Positions 7,715 through 14,753 of a stretch of DNA of 64,000 nt are shown here, piece after piece. A program made the position numbers and the translations under genes. The notes beneath the pieces were generated by a model. The model was not told the origin of the DNA and did no database searches. It worked only from the letters and a program-made list of their open reading frames with translations. The stretch's first letter is position 1, and the number at the start of each line of letters is the position of its first letter. Source of the stretch: Carboxylicivirga caseinilyticus (lineage in GTDB: Bacteria > Bacteroidota > Bacteroidia > Bacteroidales > Marinilabiliaceae). The DNA is taken from positions 124,001-188,000 of the forward strand of contig JAFMVE010000004.1 in assembly GCA_025499705.1 (NCBI GenBank), written 5' to 3'.

Positions 7715-7783
7715 GATGTAGGTTGGAGGTTCGAGTCCTCCTCCTGGTAAATACCAGGATAGCACAATGGGTAGAGCAACATC
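7715..7783 (+). ncRNA. Circularly permuted tRNA-like RNA module (Y-RNA-like)
   Basis: All four tRNA helices can be drawn, but in permuted order. GATGT (7715-7719, the 3' anticodon strand) leads into variable loop AGGTT. The T-arm follows, GGAGG-TTCGAGT-CCTCC (7725-7741), then acceptor strand TCCTGGT (7742-7748), tetraloop AAAT, and acceptor strand ACCAGGA (7753-7759). U8-A9 come next, then D-arm GCAC-AATGGGTA-GAGC (7762-7777), A26, and ACATC (7779-7783), which pairs with GATGT. Acceptor, T and anticodon stems are perfect (7, 5 and 5 bp); the D-stem has one A-A mismatch. U8, A14, G18-G19, T54, T55, C56 and A58 are kept. An outer CATA/TATG helix (7706-7709 with 7789-7792) may extend it across a 5x5 internal loop. 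No CCA is encoded. The order matches the tRNA-mimic domain of bacterial Y RNAs. Confidence 0.8.
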
Positions 7784-8103
7784 ACCTTTATGGCTGAGTC
7801 TAATGACGACAGGTTCGAATCCTGAAAACTGAGGTTGACCAACTCTGATTAATGGTTACAAGAAAGTAGAATGACAATCGGCCGGTTAGCATCTTAGGAT
7901 GATAACAGTCTTTGGATAACCTGTGAATGAGATGAAATGATTATGAACGGTAATTACTTTCTCTGTTAAAATGTCTGTTACAACATACAGTCCTTTAAGA
8001 GACAAACTCATTATTCTGAAGTAATATTTCTCACATTCCCGTTGCCAAAGATGGCTGGTCATTCCACTATTTTAATAAAAAAACAAACTAAATATACCTT
8101 AAA
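7784..8103 (+). other. Rest of the structured leader, with a second T-arm-like hairpin
   Basis: Downstream of the permuted tRNA module, CAGG-TTCGAAT-CCTG (7810-7824) forms a second T-arm-like hairpin with a canonical T-loop but only four pairs. A further hairpin pairs TTGACCA (7835-7841) with the segment 7853-7861 around a TA bulge, and CATC-TTAG-GATG follows at 7891-7902. No full second tRNA fold could be built. The remainder up to the slipin start shows no gene. Before the module, four consecutive ATG codons (7608-7619) open a nine-codon reading frame ending at 7637. Confidence 0.45.
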
Positions 8104-9204
8104 ATGAAACGAGTAAGAATAAACAAAGGCAAAGTAGGATTAGTGTTTAGAAATGGCGATTATTTAAAAGTATTAAATGCCGGAAAATACTGGGTGCGCT
8201 ATACTGATAAGGTGGGCATCTGCAATATGTCAGAACCATTATTATTAACAATGGAACTGAACATTCTTTTACAGGATGAAGAATTAGCAAAATTGCTTAG
8301 TGTAATTGAGGTATCTGAAAATGAAATTGTTTTAAATTATAAAAATGGCGTATTCAATGGTATATTAACTGCAGGGAGATATGCCTATTGGAAAGGTCCA
8401 ACCAATTATACCTTTGAAAAAATCGATATTTCAAGTACTCAAGATATTGATATAAAATATAAGTCTTTAATATCACAACCCCAACTGAGCCCTTATACAA
8501 GAACTTACAGGGTTGAGTCGTATGAGAAAGGATTATTATTTATCAATGATCAATTTGAAAAAGAGTTGAGTCCCGGCATGTATTTCTTCTGGAAAAATGA
8601 CACACCTATTACTATTAAAAGTGCTGATTTACGTCAAAAGCAGTTGGAAGTATCCGGTCAGGAATTATTGACAAAGGATAAAGCCGCCTTGCGTGTGAGT
8701 TTCTTTGCGGGTTATAAGGTCGTTGATATTATAAAGGCCTTAACTGAGAATCAGGATTATACCAAACAGCTATATATATCCATTCAGTTGGCGTTGCGTG
8801 AATATATTGGTACATTAACATTGGATGAAATATTGGAACGTAAGGAAGAAGTCTCAAAATTTGTGATGGCATCATTAAAGGAAAAAGCGTTGACTTTTGG
8901 TGTTGAGATGAAGGATGGTGGTGTGCGCGATATTATTTTACCCGGTGATGTGCGAGAGATCATGAACCAGGTATTGATAGCTCAAAAGAAAGCACAAGCC
9001 AATATCATTACCAGGCGCGAAGAAACAGCTTCTACCCGAAGTTTGTTGAATACCGCCAAATTGATGGAGGACAATAAAATGTTGTTCAAGTTAAAAGAGA
9101 TGGAATATGTAGAAAAGATCGCTGATAAGATAAATACTATCTCTATATCAGGAGGTGGGCAGATCGTGGATCAGTTGAGAGATATCTTTTCTCCTTCCAA
9201 TTAA
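8104..9204 (+). CDS. Slipin-type SPFH/band-7 protein linked to RtcB
   Basis: This 366-residue protein resembles the slipins, stomatin-like SPFH proteins that assemble into large oligomers. The SPFH core runs from about residue 130 (the RTYRVESYEKGLLFIND region) to about 290 (GGVRDIILPGDVREIMNQV). A helical, Ala- and Glu-rich tail follows (KKAQANIITRREETAST), typical of coiled-coil assembly. The usual N-terminal membrane hairpin is missing. Instead about 120 residues of beta-rich sequence resemble a degenerate repeat of the same fold, so it may be soluble or peripherally bound. It precedes RtcB by 54 bases. Slipin-RtcB pairs have been noted in comparative studies of bacterial RNA-repair systems; the joint function is unknown. 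Confidence 0.85.
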   Translation: MKRVRINKGKVGLVFRNGDYLKVLNAGKYWVRYTDKVGICNMSEPLLLTMELNILLQDEELAKLLSVIEVSENEIVLNYKNGVFNGILTAGRYAYWKGPTNYTFEKIDISSTQDIDIKYKSLISQPQLSPYTRTYRVESYEKGLLFINDQFEKELSPGMYFFWKNDTPITIKSADLRQKQLEVSGQELLTKDKAALRVSFFAGYKVVDIIKALTENQDYTKQLYISIQLALREYIGTLTLDEILERKEEVSKFVMASLKEKALTFGVEMKDGGVRDIILPGDVREIMNQVLIAQKKAQANIITRREETASTRSLLNTAKLMEDNKMLFKLKEMEYVEKIADKINTISISGGGQIVDQLRDIFSPSN

Positions 9205-9258
9205 TTGATATTGAAAGGTGCATAATATCTATGCATCTTTCATTTAAAGAATATTAAA

Positions 9259-10422
9259 ATGAAACAAGTAATATCATCAGAGAATCGACCAATAAAAATG
9301 TGGTTGGATAATATTGAAGAGAATGCACTAACCCAGGCTAAGAACCTGGCTAATTTACCTTTTGTTCATAAACATGTGGCCTTAATGCCGGATGCTCATT
9401 CTGGATATGGAATGCCGATCGGCGGTGTTTTGGCAACTAAAGGAGTCATTATTCCCAATGCTGTTGGTGTGGATATTGGCTGTGGTATGTGCGCCATGCG
9501 AACAAATTTGGAGGATGCGGACTCTGAAACTTTAAAGCAAATAATGTCTCATATCCGTAAAACAATTCCGGTTGGTTTTGATTGGCATAAAGAATCACAA
9601 GATAAATCTTATATGCCAGAGGCTGAAGAGTTGCCATTGATAGTTGAACGACATTATAAAAAAGCAACTGTACAAATTGGCACTTTAGGTGGAGGCAACC
9701 ATTTCATAGAGATCCAGCATGGCTCAGATGGAAAATTGTGGGTGATGATTCATTCCGGTAGTCGAAACCTTGGTAAACAAGTGGCTGATTATTATAATAA
9801 GCTTGCAAAACGTCTAAATGAACGTTGGCATTCGTCTGTCCCTGTTTCTTATGATTTAGCATTTTTACCCATTGAGACACAAGAAGCTCATGAGTATATC
9901 AATGAAATGAACTACTGTGTTGAATTTGCATTTGCTAATAGAAAATTGATGATGGAACGTGTGAAACATGCCTTATTGGAGGTTTTCAAAGGGAATGTGG
10001 AGTTTGATGATTTAATCAATATTGCCCATAACTATGCAGCATGGGAAAACCATTTTAATGAGAATGTATTAGTTCATAGAAAAGGAGCAACCAGAGCCCG
10101 TTTGGGTGAAACGGGTATTATTCCCGGATCACAGGGAACCAAATCATATATAGTGGAAGGTTTGGGTAACCCAGAAAGCTTCGAATCCTGTTCTCATGGA
10201 GCAGGTCGTGTGATGGGAAGAAAACAAGCTCAACGCGAATTAAATCTGGAAGCAGAAATTAAAAAGCTCAATGATAAAGGTATCATTCATGGTCTCCGCC
10301 ATCAAAAGGATCTGGATGAAGCAGTCGGAGCCTACAAAGATATTAATGTAGTTATGGCTAATCAGGTAGATTTGGTTAAAATCAAAGTTGAATTAGAGCC
10401 TTTGGCAGTTGTGAAAGGATAA
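9259..10422 (+). CDS. rtcB: RNA ligase RtcB (slipin-linked paralogue)
   Basis: This 387-residue short RtcB ligase lacks the N-terminal extension of the other copy. Conserved motifs are MPDAHSGYG (43-51), GVDIGC with Cys75, GGGNHF (144-149), HSGSR (165-169), NIAHNYA (254-260), HRKGATRA (273-280), and CSHGAGR with the guanylylated His313. The reaction seals 2',3'-cyclic phosphate and 5'-OH RNA ends, such as those left in tRNA anticodon loops by ribotoxins. It is the last gene of the tRNA-like RNA-slipin-RtcB unit and is followed at once by a strong terminator. Divergence from RtcB2 suggests a different RNA target, plausibly tRNA. Confidence 0.94.
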   Translation: MKQVISSENRPIKMWLDNIEENALTQAKNLANLPFVHKHVALMPDAHSGYGMPIGGVLATKGVIIPNAVGVDIGCGMCAMRTNLEDADSETLKQIMSHIRKTIPVGFDWHKESQDKSYMPEAEELPLIVERHYKKATVQIGTLGGGNHFIEIQHGSDGKLWVMIHSGSRNLGKQVADYYNKLAKRLNERWHSSVPVSYDLAFLPIETQEAHEYINEMNYCVEFAFANRKLMMERVKHALLEVFKGNVEFDDLINIAHNYAAWENHFNENVLVHRKGATRARLGETGIIPGSQGTKSYIVEGLGNPESFESCSHGAGRVMGRKQAQRELNLEAEIKKLNDKGIIHGLRHQKDLDEAVGAYKDINVVMANQVDLVKIKVELEPLAVVKG

Positions 10423-10428
10423 GCTATT

Positions 10429-10455
10429 AAGCGCCTAAAATAGGCGCTTTTTTAT
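10429..10455 (+). terminator. Intrinsic terminator after RtcB
   Basis: A perfect 9-bp stem AAGCGCCTA/TAGGCGCTT (10429-10437 with 10441-10449, loop AAA) is followed by a T-run. Confidence 0.9.
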
Positions 10456-10597
10456 TAATCAAACACCAAATCGACACGAATCTAGAAAGTGTCTTTAACG
10501 AGGAGTTACCCAACCAGTGAAGAACTTATATTCCAGATGATGTTTAAATGTCATAACCACATTTTAACCTGATTAGGTTAATCTTCAGTCAACATAC

Positions 10598-11437
10598 TTA
10601 TTCTTTATTCGTCTTTTTTAAATACCTACTACTGAACCAGCCAATTGGTCTGTAATTATCATATTCATCACTGCCAGGATAAAGTATTGTTTCACCAGTG
10701 GGAGCCTTATCCATAATTACCAACCACCATACCCTTCCGGTCGAATCCTCTTTTGATGCTAATGCAGTACCCTGATCGCCTTTATAATAAACGGCGGAAA
10801 TATTTTGCCCATCAATAACATCAAATGGAGTATCTCCTTCAGGTATACCTATTTCTATATCAGGAGCATATCTAAGATTATATGTCTCATTCTGTATTTC
10901 GAATCGGATTGGATTCATATACTTCAAAGTAGAATCAATTACAACCATATTAGCAATATCATCAACTATATTGAATTGTTCCTTCTCCTTACAATACTTG
11001 ATAGTAACTAAATGATCAACCCAAGCGCCGCAACAACCATAATCAAAAAGCTTTATAACAGAACCATTTAATGTGTCCATCCATTCGACGACATGCCCAA
11101 TAAAACTTTGTGTGATTCTATACTGGCCCTGATCATTCATTAGAATAACCAGCATTTCCCCTTCACCACCATTCCAACCATTATAGATTATATCAGTCCA
11201 CCCATCCTGATCAATATCCTTTGAATGAAACATACCAATATTTTTTGCCCAGTGCTCTTCATAGATAAAATCATAATGTTCCTTAAAAAAAGATAGTTGT
11301 TTCAACTGATCCATATCAATGGCATTAAATCCGTGGGTTTCCCAATTAAATTCGATAGACCTATTAAAATACTTTAAATCTTGTGCTTTAATTGTCAAAG
11401 TAATTAGAAATAGAAATAATGAAAGTAATAGTTTCAT
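10598..11437 (-). CDS. Secreted hypothetical protein with VCBS-like and SH3-like regions
   Basis: This 279-residue protein starts with a Sec signal peptide ending TIKAQ. Around residues 70-90 the stretch KDIDQDGWTDIIYNGWNGGEG resembles an FG-GAP/VCBS calcium-binding repeat, with alternating Asp residues. The C-terminal 70 residues contain GRVWWLVIMD and GWFSSRYLKK, which look like a bacterial SH3-like domain. It is likely periplasmic or surface-exposed. It is a single gene, with no informative neighbours. Function is unknown. Confidence 0.75.
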   Translation of the reverse strand: MKLLLSLFLFLITLTIKAQDLKYFNRSIEFNWETHGFNAIDMDQLKQLSFFKEHYDFIYEEHWAKNIGMFHSKDIDQDGWTDIIYNGWNGGEGEMLVILMNDQGQYRITQSFIGHVVEWMDTLNGSVIKLFDYGCCGAWVDHLVTIKYCKEKEQFNIVDDIANMVVIDSTLKYMNPIRFEIQNETYNLRYAPDIEIGIPEGDTPFDVIDGQNISAVYYKGDQGTALASKEDSTGRVWWLVIMDKAPTGETILYPGSDEYDNYRPIGWFSSRYLKKTNKE

Positions 11438-11544
11438 GAGTTTGTGGTCGTTGATAATTAGATATTATTATAAAAGTAAGTTTTTTTAAGAATTTGGAGG
11501 CCTTGATTTTTATAACTTTCAGGTTGAAAGTAGAAATATGAGTT

Positions 11545-11826
11545 ATGGAACAAACTATAAAGCGAATCCTTGAAAAGGAATTTAAGGCTAATCAGGTGGA
11601 TATGCGCACCCGCGTTTCTATTTATGCTGTTGTAGGAAATAAGCCTATAACCTATATGGTTGATTGTTTTCTTGGAGATGGAGGTAAAAGTCTTTCCATA
11701 AGAATGAATGCTCAGCGACCATTTGAACCTAAAGTTATGCCATTAGCTTTTATGGAGGCCTCTAAACTGGCACGTTATTGCGAGATTATTGTCGAAGGTA
11801 TTAAAGAGTTGGAGCAATATTCTTGA
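11545..11826 (+). CDS. Small conserved-looking hypothetical protein
   Basis: This is a 93-residue cytosolic protein without signal or membrane segments. Composition is balanced and secondary structure would be a mixed alpha/beta fold: N-terminal helix, three strands around residues 20-60, and a C-terminal helix (PLAFMEASKLARYCEIIVEGIKEL, in part). It is divergent from the secreted protein upstream and has no operon partners. I do not recognise a family. Confidence 0.65.
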   Translation: MEQTIKRILEKEFKANQVDMRTRVSIYAVVGNKPITYMVDCFLGDGGKSLSIRMNAQRPFEPKVMPLAFMEASKLARYCEIIVEGIKELEQYS

Positions 11827-11948
11827 ATTCATTACATGTTTAAGTATATTGATTTGAAGATTCGCTCGATGTGCTTTTAATGATATCTAACTTATCTTTT
11901 AGCCATTTGTTATGCTCCTAACAGGGGTAAAATGACCTTATTTTTTAT

Positions 11949-11982
11949 TATTCGGACAAAAATAACGCTTTTTATCCGAATA
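11949..11982. repeat. Long imperfect inverted repeat
   Basis: TATTCGGA (11949-11956) pairs with TCCGAATA (11975-11982), and inside it AAAAA (11958-11962) pairs with TTTTT (11969-11973). Together they make a 13-bp stem with one C-A mismatch and a TAACGC loop. It lacks a T-run on either strand and is far from any gene, so it is not an obvious terminator. It may be a protein-binding site. Confidence 0.5.
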
Positions 11983-12126
11983 CAACACTAAGTACCACAA
12001 TATCAACACCTCCAATACGGTTGATATATGATGGATACTATTACTGAAGTACTACGAATAACAACTATATTTTATGCACGATTTTCTTTGTGAACTAGAA
12101 TAGATTACAATATTCCACCAATAAAC

Positions 12127-12156
12127 AGCAGTAAAAAGCAATAAAAAGCAGTAAAT
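12127..12156 (+). repeat. Three tandem 10-bp direct repeats
   Basis: AGCAGTAAAA, AGCAATAAAA and AGCAGTAAAT follow one another without a gap. The period is close to one DNA helical turn. They lie about 110 bp downstream of the tRNA-Met gene in otherwise gene-free DNA (11827-12229), where I see nothing else apart from the inverted repeat. Confidence 0.55.
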
Positions 12157-12230
12157 AAAAACTATTTCGAAATAGCATTAAAAAAACAAACAGCATCTAT
12201 GTTACTACATTTGTTTAAACATTTTTCCAC

Positions 12231-12259
12231 AAAAAAAGCAGCCACTTTCGTAACTGCTT
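12231..12259 (-). terminator. Terminator of the tRNA-Met gene
   Basis: On the minus strand AAGCAGTTAC pairs with GTGGCTGCTT around a GAAA tetraloop (12236-12259, two T-G wobbles) and is followed by a T-run. It begins 11 bases after the tRNA 3' end. Confidence 0.8.
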
Positions 12260-12269
12260 GATTTTTAAG

Positions 12270-12343
12270 TACCGAGAGGCGGGCTTGAACCGCCGACCTC
12301 AGGATTATGAATCCTGCGCTCTAACCAGCTGAGCTACCTCGGC
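12270..12343 (-). tRNA. tRNA-Met (anticodon CAT)
   Basis: The minus strand folds as a canonical 74-nt cloverleaf. It has acceptor GCCGAGG pairing with TCTCGGT (two wobbles), D-arm GCTC-AGCTGGTTA-GAGC, anticodon arm CAGGA-TTCATAA-TCCTG with anticodon CAT at 12307-12309, and a standard T-arm GGCGG-TTCAAGC-CCGCC. No CCA is encoded, so the CCA-adding enzyme near 39 kb would act on it. CAT can also belong to tRNA-Ile2 with a modified C34. Elongator Met is the default call and I cannot separate the two by eye. Confidence 0.93.
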
Positions 12344-12638
12344 ATTTTTCAACGAAGCTTTTGATACCGCTGCATCTCTCCGTTTTTGCGGTTGCAAATG
12401 TACAAGAAATAGTATCAATGTTCCAACTAAATTTTGAAAAAAAATCAAATATTTTTCAAATCAACTGATCATCAATACTATATTTTTAAAGTCGTAAAAC
12501 TTACAACCCGGTTTTTGATCGTTTTTATAATCATTCTCATAATATAAAATCAAAATGTTTATCTCTGGTAAAGTATAATTGGTTTTATTATTTGGAGATT
12601 TCTACTATATTGTGACCAATTACTAAAATATCACTATC

Positions 12639-13028
12639 ATGTCAAGTCCAAAAGAAAGATTTGAAATAGAATATATCATTAAAACCTCGCCATCAATTCT
12701 TTTTACGCGCTTGAGTTCTCCCAGTGGCTTATCTGAATGGTTTGCCGATGACGTTAATTTAAAAGGGAAAATTTACACTTTCGTATGGGATGGAGCTGAA
12801 CAACAAGCAGAGCAAACATTACGAAAAGAAAACAAAATGGTGCGTTACCATTGGTTAGAGGAAGAGGATGAAAAATCTTTTTTTGAATTTCGCATTAATG
12901 TGGATGACCTGACTGGCGAAACTGCCCTTTTGGTTATCGACCATGCCGAACCAGATGAAATTGATGATGCTACTGAATTATGGAATCAACAGATTGAAGA
13001 ATTAAAACACGGTCTGGGTTCTGTATAA
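12639..13028 (+). CDS. START-like domain protein
   Basis: This 129-residue protein belongs to the START-like/AHSA1-type helix-grip fold seen throughout Bacteroidota. Features include the N-terminal strand ERFEIEYIIKTSP, the LSEWFADDV segment and the closing helix TELWNQQIEELKHGLG. It has no signal peptide and is acidic. Its place immediately upstream of LptF/LptG-type permease genes is a common Bacteroidota arrangement, but a terminator separates them here. The ligand is unknown. Confidence 0.82.
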   Translation: MSSPKERFEIEYIIKTSPSILFTRLSSPSGLSEWFADDVNLKGKIYTFVWDGAEQQAEQTLRKENKMVRYHWLEEEDEKSFFEFRINVDDLTGETALLVIDHAEPDEIDDATELWNQQIEELKHGLGSV

Positions 13029-13049
13029 CGTTTACTTAAAATTTTAATT

Positions 13050-13080
13050 AGGGTTGTTATTAAAGTAACAACCCTATTTT
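13050..13080 (+). terminator. Intrinsic terminator after START-like gene
   Basis: A perfect 10-bp stem AGGGTTGTTA/TAACAACCCT (13050-13059 with 13066-13075) is followed by ATTTTCTTTT. Confidence 0.85.
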
Positions 13081-13155
13081 CTTTTCGATTTCTTTATTGA
13101 CATTTGATTAACCCCTTTCATTGTAACACACCCTAATCAATCCAACCTCAATCAA

Positions 13156-14616
13156 ATGAAGAAATTAAACCTCTTCCTAATCAAAAGCTATCTCGGACCT
13201 CTGGCTTTAACATTCTTTATTTCTGTCTTTATCCTTGTTCTGCAACTATTATGGAAATATATCGACGATCTAGTTGGCAAAGGACTCGAATCTACCATTA
13301 TTGCTGAACTCATGTTTTATGCAACCATGCAGGTTATACCAATGGCTTTACCTTTGGCAATACTCCTTGCTTCATTGATGACTTTCGGCAGTCTTGGCGA
13401 AAACTATGAACTTACAGCCATCAAAGCTGCCGGTATTTCATTACCAAAAGCCATGAAACCTTTAATTGTGATTACAATTATTCTTTCGATTGCTGCATTT
13501 GGTTTCTCCAATAACATTCTACCATATGCGAATCTCCAGTTCTACTCTATTTTTAAAGATATTCAACATGCAAAACCTGAAATGGAGATTAAAGAAAAAG
13601 AGTTCTCTAATGGGATAGCTGATTTCAGTATCAAGGTAGACAAGAAGGATAAAGAAAGTAATCTACTGAGAGGAGTTATGATATACGATCAGAGAGGACA
13701 GAATATAGAAAGCAACAACGTTACCCTTGCTGACTCAGGCAGATTACAGGTATCAAAGGATAAAACTCAAATGATACTTACTCTATTTGATGGAGTTAGG
13801 TATGATGAAAGAAATGATATATTAAAGCCAGAAAAGAACTCCATTGAACATCAAAAACTAAGAAAAGACATTTTTAAAGAACAAATTAACCTGGTTGACC
13901 TGCAAGGATTTGGGTTCAACAGATCAGATAACCAGGGCCTGGCAAGCATAGGCGCTATGAAAAATCTGAAGCAACTTAAGTCAGATATTGATTCATTTCA
14001 AATACAAAAGAATAATCAAATAGCTCGCCTGACCAAAACCACTATTAATTTCTTCCCCTCATTTGATAAAATTAACAATCAAAACAATAACACCCATTTA
14101 TCCAATAGACAGGCTTTAACACTAAACGAATTATCAGATCAACAAAAAGAAATAGCGATTGAAACAGCGCTCCACAGGGTAAGATCTGACAAAAATGCAA
14201 TAGATAACCAAATCAGATTGATCAATATTAACGAGAATAAAATAAGAAAACACACAATTGAAATACATCGTAAATACACATTATCTTTTGCCTGTTTTAT
14301 TTTCTTTTTCATTGGTGCTCCACTTGGTGCAATCATACGAAAAGGAGGACTGGGAATGCCTGTTGTAATATCTGTACTTTTCTTTATTGCATACTATATC
14401 ATCGACACAATGGGCATAAAAATGGCACGAGAAGGAATTTGGCCTGTCTACTTAGGATTGTGGTTATCTTCTGTAATTATTCTACCCATAGGAATATTTT
14501 TAACCTATCAGTCAACTACCGATTCCAGTCTCTTAAGTTCAGATGCTCTGCTGGCCTATTTCAAAAAGTTTATTAAACGTGAGAAATACGATTTAACAAA
14601 CAGACTTGATAGTTAA
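13156..14616 (+). CDS. LptF/LptG-family permease (first tandem copy)
   Basis: This 486-residue YjgP/YjgQ-type inner-membrane protein belongs to the LptB2FG lipopolysaccharide exporter family. Three N-terminal helices (about 8-30, 60-85 and 105-125) precede a periplasmic beta-jellyroll region, and three C-terminal helices close the protein. The jellyroll is enlarged by a charged, helical insertion at about 270-360. The next gene encodes a close paralogue: the first 100 residues differ at only about one position in five, and the C-terminal helices are nearly the same. One of the two may be LptF-like and the other LptG-like, but their similarity suggests recent tandem duplication instead. Confidence 0.88.
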   Translation: MKKLNLFLIKSYLGPLALTFFISVFILVLQLLWKYIDDLVGKGLESTIIAELMFYATMQVIPMALPLAILLASLMTFGSLGENYELTAIKAAGISLPKAMKPLIVITIILSIAAFGFSNNILPYANLQFYSIFKDIQHAKPEMEIKEKEFSNGIADFSIKVDKKDKESNLLRGVMIYDQRGQNIESNNVTLADSGRLQVSKDKTQMILTLFDGVRYDERNDILKPEKNSIEHQKLRKDIFKEQINLVDLQGFGFNRSDNQGLASIGAMKNLKQLKSDIDSFQIQKNNQIARLTKTTINFFPSFDKINNQNNNTHLSNRQALTLNELSDQQKEIAIETALHRVRSDKNAIDNQIRLININENKIRKHTIEIHRKYTLSFACFIFFFIGAPLGAIIRKGGLGMPVVISVLFFIAYYIIDTMGIKMAREGIWPVYLGLWLSSVIILPIGIFLTYQSTTDSSLLSSDALLAYFKKFIKREKYDLTNRLDS

Positions 14617-14753
14617 AACAAGTGTTACAATTTTCTAATTTACTGTTCCTAATATTCAGCAAACTTAAATTTCGAATGTAAACTATACAGATTATTCTTT
14701 CATTCAACTACCTTTGTATTGAATTTCTAAATAGTATGGCAATCAACTAAGGG

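Noticed and set aside
7715-7830. Two tandem ordinary tRNA genes
   Set aside because: The first lacks a 5' half and the second lacks a matching acceptor 3' strand. Only the permuted pairing gives complete helices, and the anticodon-loop flanks (ACCTTTA and TACGTTC) lack a proper T33 loop.
3107-10455. Ro60 (TROVE-domain) gene expected beside a Y-like RNA
   Set aside because: None of the proteins in or around the island has a TROVE/vWA layout; the slipin takes the adjacent position instead.
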